A DNA stretch of 7,132 nt, taken from assembly GCA_025963345.1 (NCBI GenBank), contig JAOPUS010000328.1, positions 1 to 7,132 of the forward strand. The letters are read 5' to 3'. Shown here one piece after another: positions 1 to 5,585 of this stretch. The position numbers and the translations under genes are program-made. Under the pieces are notes generated by a model. That model worked only from the letters and a program-made list of their open reading frames with translations, ran no database searches and was not told the origin of the DNA. Origin of the DNA: Blastococcus sp. (GTDB lineage: Bacteria > Actinomycetota > Actinomycetes > Mycobacteriales > Geodermatophilaceae). How positions within the stretch are numbered: the first letter of the stretch is position 1; each line of letters begins with the position of its first letter.

Positions 1-438
1 TGGATCTGCGGGCCGGCGCCGCTGGTGTCCGCCGTCCGCACCGCCAAGCAGTTCCTCACCTACGTCAACGGCGGGCCGTTCCAGCCGGCGATCGCCGCCG
101 GGCTGCGGCTGCCCGACGCGTACTTCACCCGCATCGCCGCCCACCTGCAGCGCCACCGGGACCTGCTCGTGCTGGGTCTGGCCGAGGCCGGGCTGCCGGT
201 GATCAGCCCGGAGGCGACCTACTTCGCCACGGTCGACGTCCGGCCGCTGCAGCCCGACGGCGACGGCTGGGCCTTCTGCCGGTCGCTGCCCGAGCGGGCC
301 GGGGTGGTCGCCGTCCCCGCCGTGGTCTTCTACGACGCGCCGCACGCGGAGCTGGGCCGGCACCTGGTGCGGTTCGCGTTCTGCAAGCAGGTCGAGGTGC
401 TCGGTGAGGCAGTCGCACGGATGAGGAGGATGCGGTGA
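1..438 (+). CDS. PLP-dependent aminotransferase (fold type I), C-terminal part
   Basis: Partial gene: only the last 145 codons are present and the frame is open to the left edge. The protein begins WICGPAPLVSAVRTAKQFLT, which matches the segment just after the PLP-binding lysine of class I/II aminotransferases (usually GWKIGW), so the catalytic lysine lies just outside the window. The near C-terminal VRFAFCK carries the arginine that binds the substrate carboxylate in this fold. The remaining sequence resembles the methionine/glutamine/kynurenine transaminase group (YbdL-like), for example the GGPFQPA and EATYFATVD segments. The predicted cytosolic reaction is transfer of an amino group to a 2-oxo acid; the preferred substrate cannot be read from this fragment. 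Its stop overlaps the next start by 4 bp (GTGA), so the two are probably translationally coupled. Family is well supported; substrate class is inference from the omega-amidase neighbour. Confidence 0.88.
   Translation, partial: WICGPAPLVSAVRTAKQFLTYVNGGPFQPAIAAGLRLPDAYFTRIAAHLQRHRDLLVLGLAEAGLPVISPEATYFATVDVRPLQPDGDGWAFCRSLPERAGVVAVPAVVFYDAPHAELGRHLVRFAFCKQVEVLGEAVARMRRMR
425..429 (+). promoter_or_regulatory. Shine-Dalgarno site of the omega-amidase gene
   Basis: GGAGG lies inside the end of the aminotransferase gene, 5 nt before the GTG at 435. It decides the start and supports coupled translation across the 4-bp overlap. Confidence 0.75.
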
Positions 439-1205
439 GGATCGCGGCGGTGCAGCACGACATCGTGTGGGAGGACCGCGAGGCCAACTTCGCCCGGCTG
501 GCTCCGCAGGTGGCGCGGGCAGTCGGTGCCGGCGCAGAGCTGGTGCTGCTCACCGAGACCTTCTCCACCGGCTTCTCGATGACCCCGGGGATCGGCGAGC
601 CCGAGGGCGGCCCGTCCGCGCAGTTCCTCAGCAGCCAGGCCGCCGAGCACGGGGTGTGGGTGGCCGGCACCTGCCCCGAGGTCACCGTGTCCTCGGGGGA
701 GCGGGATGGCGAGCTGCCCTACAACTCCTTCGTCCTGGCCGCGCCCGACGGCAGCACCCACCGGTACCGCAAGCTGCACCCCTTCGCCGACGAGCGCGAC
801 CGGTTCCGCTCCGGCGAGGGGCCGGTGACCGTGCAGGTCGGGGACCTGCGGGTCACCCCGTTCATCTGCTACGACCTGCGCTTCGCGAACGTCTTCTGGC
901 AGACAGGCCCGGAGACCGACGTCTTCCTGGTGCCGGCGAACTGGCCCAGCCCGCGCCGGCACCACTGGACGACGCTGCTGCAGGCCCGGGCGATCGAGAA
1001 CCAGGCCTACGTCGTGGGCTGCAACCGGGTGGGCGCTGCGGGGGACGGCACCGACCACGCCGGTGACAGCCGGATCGTGAACCCGATGGGGGAGCTGTTG
1101 GCCACGGCGGCCGGCGTCGAGACGATCGTGCTCGCCGACGTCGACCCGGCCGAGGTGGCCGCCACCCGCGACCGTTTCCGTTTCCTGGCCGACCGGCGGG
1201 GCTGA
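435..1205 (+). CDS. Carbon-nitrogen hydrolase, omega-amidase (YafV/Nit2-like)
   Basis: A 256-residue nitrilase-superfamily protein of typical single-domain length. The catalytic Glu-Lys-Cys triad is visible: E41 in LLTETFSTGF, K113 in HRYRKLHPF and C145 in PFICYDLRF. The CYDLRF signature and the following VPANWP (166-171) favour the omega-amidase branch, which hydrolyses 2-oxoglutaramate or 2-oxosuccinamate to the 2-oxo acid and ammonia. No signal peptide is seen, so it should be cytosolic. The GTG start is set by a strong GGAGG 5 nt upstream (425-429) and overlaps the stop of the upstream aminotransferase. In the known glutamine-transaminase/omega-amidase pathway, transamination of a keto acid with glutamine yields oxoglutaramate, which this enzyme removes and so pulls the transamination forward. 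Nit1-like deaminated-glutathione amidase activity is a less likely alternative. Confidence 0.9.
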   Translation: MRIAAVQHDIVWEDREANFARLAPQVARAVGAGAELVLLTETFSTGFSMTPGIGEPEGGPSAQFLSSQAAEHGVWVAGTCPEVTVSSGERDGELPYNSFVLAAPDGSTHRYRKLHPFADERDRFRSGEGPVTVQVGDLRVTPFICYDLRFANVFWQTGPETDVFLVPANWPSPRRHHWTTLLQARAIENQAYVVGCNRVGAAGDGTDHAGDSRIVNPMGELLATAAGVETIVLADVDPAEVAATRDRFRFLADRRG

Positions 1206-1219
1206 CGCGGATGGCACGG

Positions 1220-1235
1220 GCTGAGCCGACTCAGC
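1220..1235. terminator. Small stem-loop between convergent genes
   Basis: GCTGAG and CTCAGC form a perfect 6-bp stem around the loop CCGA. It spans the 25-bp gap between the converging omega-amidase and fahA genes and includes the fahA stop codon. There is no T tract on either side and the stem is short, so a bidirectional terminator role is only a suggestion. Confidence 0.3.
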
Positions 1236-2421
1236 GGGCGGGCTCGACCCGGCCGGTGACCTCACCGAAGCCGATCCGGGTCCCGTCGGGCCCGGGCGCG
1301 GCGGCGGTGAGAGTGACGACGTCGCCGTCCTCCAGGAAGGTGCGGGTGCTGCCGTCGGGCAGGGCCAGCGGCTCCTGCCCGCCCCAGGAGAGCTCGATCA
1401 GCGAGCCCCGCTGATCCGGGGCGGGCCCGGAGACCGTGCCGGAGGCGTACAGGTCACCGGTCCGCAGGGACGCTCCGTTGACGGTGAGGTGGGCCAGTTG
1501 CTGGGCGGCGGTCCAGTAGCTGGTGGCGAACGGCGGGGCGCTGATCAGGTGCCCGTTGAGCCGCACCTCGAGGGTGATGTCGAAGCCCCAGGGGTGGTCG
1601 TCGTCGCGCAGGTAGGGCAGCGGCCGGGGATCGCGCTCGGGTGCCCGGATCCGGGCTGGCTCGAGCGCGGCGAGCGGCACCACCCACGGGGAGACCGAGG
1701 TGAGGAAGGACTTGCCGAGGAAGGGCCCGAGCGGCACGTACTCCCAGGCCTGCAGGTCCCGCGCGGACCAGTCGTTGACCAGGCAGACGCCGAAGACGTG
1801 GTCCGGGAACGCGCTCACCGGCACCGGGCTGCCCAGCGCCGAGCCCACCCCGACCACGAAGCCGACCTCGGCCTCGAGGTCCAGCCGCTGCGACGGACCG
1901 AAGGTGGGCTCGTCGTCGGCCGGGGCCTTGCGCTGACCGCAGGGCCGGACGACGGGGGTGCCGGAGACGGCCACGGTGCCCGCCCGGCCGTGGTACCCGA
2001 CCGGCAGGTGCCGCCAGTTCGCCGGGAGCGGCGGGGAGTCCGGGCGCAGGATCCGGCCGAGGTTCTCCGCGTGGTGCCGGGAGCTGTAGAAGTCCACGTA
2101 GTCGGGGACCTCGATCGGCAGGTTCAGGGTCACCTCCTCGCGCGGCAGGAGGTGCGGCTCGATGTCGGTGCGGTGCGACTCGTCGGTGAGCCAGCCGGTG
2201 AGGCGCCGGCGGAGCTCCCGCCAGGCGGCCGGCCCTCGCGCCATGAGGTCGTTGAGCCGGCCCGTGGCGTGCACCGGGTCGCCGGTCGCGGCGGCGAGGT
2301 CGAGCACGTGGTCCCCGATCGCGACCCCGGTGCGCAGGAGCGTCCCGGGCGTGGAGAAGACGCCGTAGGGCAGGTTCCCGATCCCGAACCCGGTGCCTGC
2401 AGGCACGTCGAGCCAGCTCAC
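1231..2421 (-). CDS. fahA: Fumarylacetoacetase
   Basis: A 396-residue enzyme that hydrolyses 4-fumarylacetoacetate to fumarate and acetoacetate, the last step of tyrosine breakdown. The N-terminal SH3-like region (about 1-105) is followed by the FAH catalytic domain. Residues known from mammalian FAH are all found at a constant offset of 16: D110 and H117 in DFYSSRHH (metal ligand and general base), E183 and E185 in LEAEVGF, D217 in NDWSARD and K237 in FLGKSF. T329 lies in YASGTVSG. The blocks NWRHLPVGYHGRAG and QAWEYVPLGPFLGKSF are near-identical to known enzymes, so this is true FAH rather than a generic FAH-superfamily hydrolase. The start is GTG, overlapping the hmgA stop by 4 bp with no clear ribosome binding site, so translation is probably coupled to hmgA. 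Confidence 0.97.
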   Translation of the reverse strand: MSWLDVPAGTGFGIGNLPYGVFSTPGTLLRTGVAIGDHVLDLAAATGDPVHATGRLNDLMARGPAAWRELRRRLTGWLTDESHRTDIEPHLLPREEVTLNLPIEVPDYVDFYSSRHHAENLGRILRPDSPPLPANWRHLPVGYHGRAGTVAVSGTPVVRPCGQRKAPADDEPTFGPSQRLDLEAEVGFVVGVGSALGSPVPVSAFPDHVFGVCLVNDWSARDLQAWEYVPLGPFLGKSFLTSVSPWVVPLAALEPARIRAPERDPRPLPYLRDDDHPWGFDITLEVRLNGHLISAPPFATSYWTAAQQLAHLTVNGASLRTGDLYASGTVSGPAPDQRGSLIELSWGGQEPLALPDGSTRTFLEDGDVVTLTAAAPGPDGTRIGFGEVTGRVEPAR

Positions 2422-3623
2422 TGCGCTGGGCCGCGGCCGGACCAGGACCAGGCGTAGCGGCCGTCGTCCACCGCCGTCCCGCCCTCGCCCAGCCCAAGCG
2501 GGCGGAAGGTGTCGACCATGACCGCGAGTTCGTCGAAGCGCTCCGCGCCCAGGGAGCGTTCGACCGCGCCGGGCTGCGGGCCGTGGGAGTGCCCGCCGGG
2601 GTGCAGGCTGATCGAGCCCTTGCCGATGCCGGAGCCCCTGCGGGCCTCGTAGTCGCCGTCGACGTAGAACATGACCTCGTCGGAGTCGACGTTGGAGTGG
2701 TAGTAGGGCACCGGCACGGCCAGCGGGTGGTAGTCGACCTTGCGCGGCACGAAGGCGCAGATGACGAAGTTGTCGCCCTCGAACACCTGGTGCACCGGCG
2801 GCGGCTGGTGCACGCGGCCGGTGATCGGCTCGAAGTCGGCGACGTTGAAGGCGTAGGGGTAGAGACAGCCGTCCCAGCCGACGACGTCGAACGGGTGCTC
2901 AGGCAGCACGTGGACCGTGCCGGCCAGCCCGCCCGGGCCCTCGCCGCGGTGCTTGACGTACACCTCCACGTCGGTGCCTTCGCCGACGAGCGGCTCGGCG
3001 GGGCCGCGGAGGTCCCGCTCGCAGTACGGGGCGTGCTCCAGGAACTGCCCGTACCGGGACAGGTACCGCCGGGGCGGGGCGATGTGCGAGCTCGCCTCGA
3101 CCGCGTAGGTGCGCAGCGGCTGCTCGCCGGCCGGCACCCAGCGGTGGGTGGTGGCGCGGGGGATGACCACGAAGTCGCCCGGGCCCACCGGCAGGGCGCC
3201 GAAGACCGTCTCGACCGTGGCGGTCCCCTGCTCGACGAACACGCACTCGTCGCCGGTGGCGTTGCGGTAGAACGGCGAGGGGAGTGCGGACACCGCGTAG
3301 GAGATGCGGACGTCGGCGTTGCCCAGCACCAGCCGCCGGCCGGTGACCGCGTCCACGGCCTTGTGCTCCTCGCCGGGGAACAGGTCGTGCAGCTTCAGGT
3401 GCCGCGGCACCAGCGGGCTGTTCGCCGTCAGCGACTGGTCGGGCAGCTCCCAGGGGCGGGCGTCGACCAGCGCCGAGGGGATGCCGCGGTGGTAGAGCAG
3501 CGCGGAGTCCGACGAGAAGCCCTCCTCGCCCATCAGCTCCTCGGAGTACAGGCCGCCGTCGGGACGGCGGTGCTGGGTGTGCCGCTTGGGCGGGACGTCG
3601 CCCACCTGCCGGTAGTGCGCCAT
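2418..3623 (-). CDS. hmgA: Homogentisate 1,2-dioxygenase (shorter cupin form)
   Basis: A 401-residue non-haem iron cupin dioxygenase that opens the homogentisate ring to 4-maleylacetoacetate. Probable iron ligands are H309 and E316 in YYHSNVDSDEVMFYV and H347 in GGHSHGPQPG, corresponding to human H335, E341 and H371. An N-terminal cupin part is visible at PVGPGDFVVIPRATTHRW (145-162). It is about 40 residues shorter than the human or Pseudomonas enzyme and clearly diverged, a form I associate with Actinobacteria. The ATG at 3623 is chosen because a very strong GGAGGAGGAG precedes it and the protein then begins MAHYRQVGDV; the frame stays open for 22 codons upstream, but those run through noncoding repeat sequence. 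It lies 80 bp downstream of hppD and overlaps fahA by 4 bp. A generic homogentisate-dioxygenase-like cupin is the alternative, but flanking hppD and fahA make the assignment strong. Confidence 0.94.
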   Translation of the reverse strand: MAHYRQVGDVPPKRHTQHRRPDGGLYSEELMGEEGFSSDSALLYHRGIPSALVDARPWELPDQSLTANSPLVPRHLKLHDLFPGEEHKAVDAVTGRRLVLGNADVRISYAVSALPSPFYRNATGDECVFVEQGTATVETVFGALPVGPGDFVVIPRATTHRWVPAGEQPLRTYAVEASSHIAPPRRYLSRYGQFLEHAPYCERDLRGPAEPLVGEGTDVEVYVKHRGEGPGGLAGTVHVLPEHPFDVVGWDGCLYPYAFNVADFEPITGRVHQPPPVHQVFEGDNFVICAFVPRKVDYHPLAVPVPYYHSNVDSDEVMFYVDGDYEARRGSGIGKGSISLHPGGHSHGPQPGAVERSLGAERFDELAVMVDTFRPLGLGEGGTAVDDGRYAWSWSGRGPAQ

Positions 3624-3625
3624 CG

Positions 3626-3635
3626 CTCCTCCTCC
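3626..3635 (-). promoter_or_regulatory. Strong Shine-Dalgarno site of hmgA
   Basis: On the minus strand the run GGAGGAGGAG ends 2 nt before the ATG at 3623. Its first GGAGG has a 7-nt spacing to that ATG. This fixes the hmgA start and argues against the upstream in-frame start at 3689. Confidence 0.85.
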
Positions 3636-3650
3636 GTCGTCCTCTCGGGG

Positions 3651-3662
3651 CTTTATCGGGCT
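3651..3662 (-). promoter_or_regulatory. AGCCCGATA-AG box upstream of hmgA
   Basis: On the minus strand the 12-mer AGCCCGATAAAG differs at one position from AGCCCGATAGAG upstream of hppD. In both cases the box is oriented toward the gene. CCCGATAA also resembles the -10 element GCCGATAA of sigma-28/WhiG-type promoters, but no matching -35 TAAA is present. It may be a shared promoter element or regulator site for the two pathway transcripts. Confidence 0.4.
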
Positions 3663-3698
3663 CACGTTCCCGGGCCTTTTGGGGCTCAAGTCCCGGGC
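3651..3698 (-). repeat. Two-copy imperfect tandem repeat in the hppD-hmgA gap
   Basis: The 80-bp gap between hppD and hmgA holds two adjacent imperfect direct copies, 3651-3675 (25 bp) and 3676-3698 (23 bp). On the plus strand both start CTTT, contain GGGCTCA near the middle and end TCCCGGGC; about 20 positions agree when two 1-bp gaps are allowed. Read toward hmgA, the copy nearer the gene contains AGCCCGATAAAG, ending about 28 nt before the start codon. The array may hold a promoter or operator giving hmgA-fahA its own control. Function is inferred only from position. Confidence 0.6.
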
Positions 3699-3703
3699 GC
3701 GGT

Positions 3704-4918
3704 TCAGAAGTTGCCGCGGAGCGCCTGCTCACGCTCGATCGCCTCGAACAACGCCTTGAAGTTGCCGATCCCGAACCCCAGCGACCCGTGCCGCTCGATC
3801 AGCTCGAAGAACACCGTCGGCCGGTCGCCGACGGGCTTGGTGAAGATCTGCAGCAGGTAGCCGTCCTCGTCGCGGTCGACCCGGATGCCGCGCTGCTGCA
3901 GCTCGTCGATCGGGACCCGGACGTTGCCGATGCGCCCTCGCAGCTCGGGGTCGGAGTAGTAGGAGTCGGGCGTGGCCAGGAACTCGACGCCCTGCGCGGT
4001 CATCGCGTCGACCGTGCCGACGATGTCGTTGGTCGCGAGCGCCACGTGCTGCGCGCCGGGGCCGCCGTAGAACTCCAGGTACTCGTCGATCTGCGACTTC
4101 TTCTTGCCCAGGGCCGGCTCGTTGAGCGGGAACTTGACCCGGTGGTTGCCGTTGGCCACGACCTTGCTCATCAGCGCCGAGTAGTCGGTGGCGATGTCGG
4201 CGCCGATGAACTCCGCCATGTTGGTGAAGCCCATGACCCGGTTGTAGAAGTCGACCCACCGGTTCATGGCGCCGAGTTCGACGTTGCCGACGACGTGGTC
4301 GACGGCCTGGAACAGCCGCCTCGGAGCACCGGTGCGCTTCACGAAGGACGACGTCCGCGCGACGTAGCCGGGCAGATAGGGCCCGTCGTATCGGGACCGG
4401 TCGACGAGGGTGTGCCTGGTGTCGCCGTAGGCGGCGATGGCGGCCAGCCGCACCGTGCCGTGCTCGTCGGAGATGTCGTGCGGCTGTTCGAGGACGGTCG
4501 CACCCTGCGCCTCGGCGTGCCGGATGCACCGGTCCACGTCCGGCACGGAGAGGGCGATGTCGACGATGCCGTCGCCGTGCGCGCGGTGGTGGTCGGCGAG
4601 CGGGCTGGCCGGGTCGTAGGCACCCGCGATGACGAAGCGCGCCGCCCCCGACCGCAGGACGAATGCGTGGTGGTCGCGGTTGCCCGTCTCCGGGCCGGAG
4701 TAGGCGACCAGCTCCATGCCGAATGCTGCCTGGAAGAAGTGCGCCGCCTGGACCGCATTGCCCACGATCCAGACGAGAGCGTCCCAGCCGGACACGGGGA
4801 ACGGGTCGGCGGAGGCGTCGTACTCGATCAGCCCGACGAGCTGCCGGAGCTGGTGGAGGTCCAGGTCGGCGAGACGCTCTTCGTCGTGGAGGGTCTGCTC
4901 GAGGCTCATGCCACGCAC
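3704..4918 (-). CDS. hppD: 4-hydroxyphenylpyruvate dioxygenase
   Basis: A 404-residue two-domain vicinal-oxygen-chelate enzyme that converts 4-hydroxyphenylpyruvate, O2 and Fe(II) to homogentisate and CO2. The N-terminal domain (about 44-175) is the non-catalytic half. The C-terminal domain (about 204-375) carries the iron triad H208 (QAVDHVVGNVE), H291 (GAQHVALATND) and E372 (VFFELIERHG). P264 and N266 in FPLNEPA are the residues expected for HPPD rather than hydroxymandelate synthase. The C-terminal helix GFGIGNFKALFEAIE that gates the active site is intact. The GTG at 4918 is preferred because GAGAGG (4925-4930) is 6 nt upstream; the ATG at 4909 would be 15 nt from it. The start region faces the divergent Lrp/AsnC gene, its likely regulator. 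hmgA and fahA follow on the same strand in reaction order. Confidence 0.97.
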   Translation of the reverse strand: MRGMSLEQTLHDEERLADLDLHQLRQLVGLIEYDASADPFPVSGWDALVWIVGNAVQAAHFFQAAFGMELVAYSGPETGNRDHHAFVLRSGAARFVIAGAYDPASPLADHHRAHGDGIVDIALSVPDVDRCIRHAEAQGATVLEQPHDISDEHGTVRLAAIAAYGDTRHTLVDRSRYDGPYLPGYVARTSSFVKRTGAPRRLFQAVDHVVGNVELGAMNRWVDFYNRVMGFTNMAEFIGADIATDYSALMSKVVANGNHRVKFPLNEPALGKKKSQIDEYLEFYGGPGAQHVALATNDIVGTVDAMTAQGVEFLATPDSYYSDPELRGRIGNVRVPIDELQQRGIRVDRDEDGYLLQIFTKPVGDRPTVFFELIERHGSLGFGIGNFKALFEAIEREQALRGNF

Positions 4919-4924
4919 TCGACA

Positions 4925-4930
4925 CCTCTC
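4925..4930 (-). promoter_or_regulatory. Shine-Dalgarno site of hppD
   Basis: On the minus strand GAGAGG stands 6 nt before the GTG at 4918. The spacing favours this GTG over the ATG three codons further in. Confidence 0.6.
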
Positions 4931-4936
4931 GACGTC

Positions 4937-4952
4937 GGCTGCGCAAGCAGCC
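4937..4952 (-). promoter_or_regulatory. Perfect inverted repeat in the hppD leader
   Basis: GGCTGC and GCAGCC form a perfect 6-bp dyad around 4 nt (TTGC on the minus strand), 18 nt upstream of the hppD start and just before its ribosome binding site. It could be an operator, or an RNA hairpin in the leader if transcription begins near the AGCCCGATAGAG box. The plus-strand loop would be GCAA, a GNRA tetraloop, but the hppD transcript carries the complement. Confidence 0.4.
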
Positions 4953-4973
4953 TCAGTGATGCTCGCCTGTCCG

Positions 4974-4985
4974 CTCTATCGGGCT
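4974..4985 (-). promoter_or_regulatory. AGCCCGATA-AG box upstream of hppD
   Basis: The minus-strand AGCCCGATAGAG is an 11/12 match to the box before hmgA and lies 55 nt upstream of the hppD start. It sits in the divergent region in the right orientation and at a plausible distance for an hppD promoter or shared operator. No clear -35 partner was seen. Confidence 0.4.
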
Positions 4986-4990
4986 ACTCC

Positions 4991-5028
4991 TACGACGGTT
5001 CCGCTGTGCAGGATGCATAGTTGAAGGG
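4991..5028 (+). promoter_or_regulatory. Predicted leaderless promoter of the lrp/asnC gene
   Basis: CATAGT (5016-5021) fits a -10 hexamer, and exactly six bases separate it from the GTG at 5028, so transcription starting at that G would give a leaderless mRNA. The -35 is weak: TACGAC at 4991-4996 is the best candidate, with a long 19-nt spacer. The GAAGG just before the GTG is too close to act as a normal ribosome binding site, which supports the leaderless reading. Leaderless genes are common in Actinobacteria. Confidence 0.45.
5004..5020. promoter_or_regulatory. 17-bp imperfect dyad, candidate Lrp/AsnC operator
   Basis: CTGTGCA and TGCATAG are near-inverted halves around GGA; six of seven pairs match, the exception being 5006/5018. 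The size is close to the 15-bp dyads bound by Lrp-family proteins. It overlaps the predicted -10 of the lrp gene and lies upstream of hppD, so bound protein could repress its own gene and act on hppD. Confidence 0.45.
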
Positions 5029-5546
5029 TGGTCGAGAAGCGTTCGCTCGACGCCCTGGACGTGGCGCTGCTGGCGGCGCTCCGTGAGCACCCCCGCGCCG
5101 GGGCGCTGGAACTGTCCCGGATCACCGGCGTGGCCCGGGCCACCGTGTCCGCACGCCTCCAGCGCCTGGAGGAGAGTGGGGTGGTCACCGGCTACGGGCC
5201 GGACGTGGACGTCGCCGCCGCCGGCTTCGGCGTCCAGGCCTTCGTGACCCTGGAGATCGCCCAGGGCGCGATCGAGGACGTGCAGCGCGATCTGGAGGGA
5301 ATCCCCGGCCTGCTCGAGGCGCATGCGACCACGGGGAGCGGGGACGTGCTGTGCCGGGTCGCGGCCCGTTCGCACGAGGCGCTGCAGCAGGTCCTGGTGG
5401 ATCTCAACCGATCGTCGGCGGTCGTGCGGTCGACGAGCGTCGTGGCGCTGTCCCAGCTCGTCCCCTGGCGCACGCTGCCGCTACTGGAGTCCGAGGCGGC
5501 CCCGGGCGCCGGCCGCTCGGCCATGAGACGAGGGTCCGGCGACTGA
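5028..5546 (+). CDS. Lrp/AsnC family transcriptional regulator
   Basis: A 172-residue protein with the standard Lrp/AsnC arrangement. The N-terminal winged helix-turn-helix begins SLDALDVALLAALREHPRAG, and the recognition-helix region is GVARATVSARLQRLEESGVV (34-53). The C-terminal RAM ligand-binding domain (about 67-142) includes TTGSGDVLCRV (101-111), the glycine-rich segment near the amino-acid site in this family. The last 20 or so residues are a charged, low-conservation tail beyond the usual 150-residue length. It starts 109 bp from hppD in the opposite direction; a divergent hppD-lrp pair is, to my knowledge, also seen in Streptomyces. The likely role is autoregulation and control of tyrosine catabolism in response to an aromatic amino acid or keto acid, but the ligand cannot be read from the sequence. 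The GTG start is probably leaderless. Confidence 0.93.
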   Translation: MVEKRSLDALDVALLAALREHPRAGALELSRITGVARATVSARLQRLEESGVVTGYGPDVDVAAAGFGVQAFVTLEIAQGAIEDVQRDLEGIPGLLEAHATTGSGDVLCRVAARSHEALQQVLVDLNRSSAVVRSTSVVALSQLVPWRTLPLLESEAAPGAGRSAMRRGSGD

Positions 5547-5570
5547 CCCTTGCTGGGCGCCGCGGACCCA

Positions 5571-5575
5571 GAGGA
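5571..5575 (+). promoter_or_regulatory. Shine-Dalgarno site deciding the start of the DUF427 gene
   Basis: GAGGA is 10 nt before the GTG at 5586. No comparable site precedes the in-frame TTG at 5550 or the ATG at 5604. Confidence 0.5.
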
Positions 5576-5585
5576 CGCTCACCGC

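Noticed and set aside
330..1265. Minus-strand open frame opposite the omega-amidase gene
   Set aside because: The opposite strand encodes an intact nitrilase triad; the antisense product resembles no family.
1489..2457. Long open frame on the plus strand opposite fahA
   Set aside because: It mirrors a fully conserved FAH gene; its product is a low-complexity Val/Arg/Gly/Pro sequence with no domain. Such antisense frames are common in very GC-rich DNA.
3624..3689. Upstream in-frame start adding 22 residues to HmgA
   Set aside because: The extra codons run through the tandem repeat and the strong GGAGGAGGAG site, which would be wasted; the family-like start is MAHYRQ at 3623.
2583..5020. Long plus-strand open frames opposite hmgA and hppD
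   Set aside because: Both lie over genes with intact catalytic residues, have valine-, arginine- and aspartate-rich products and show no recognisable motifs.
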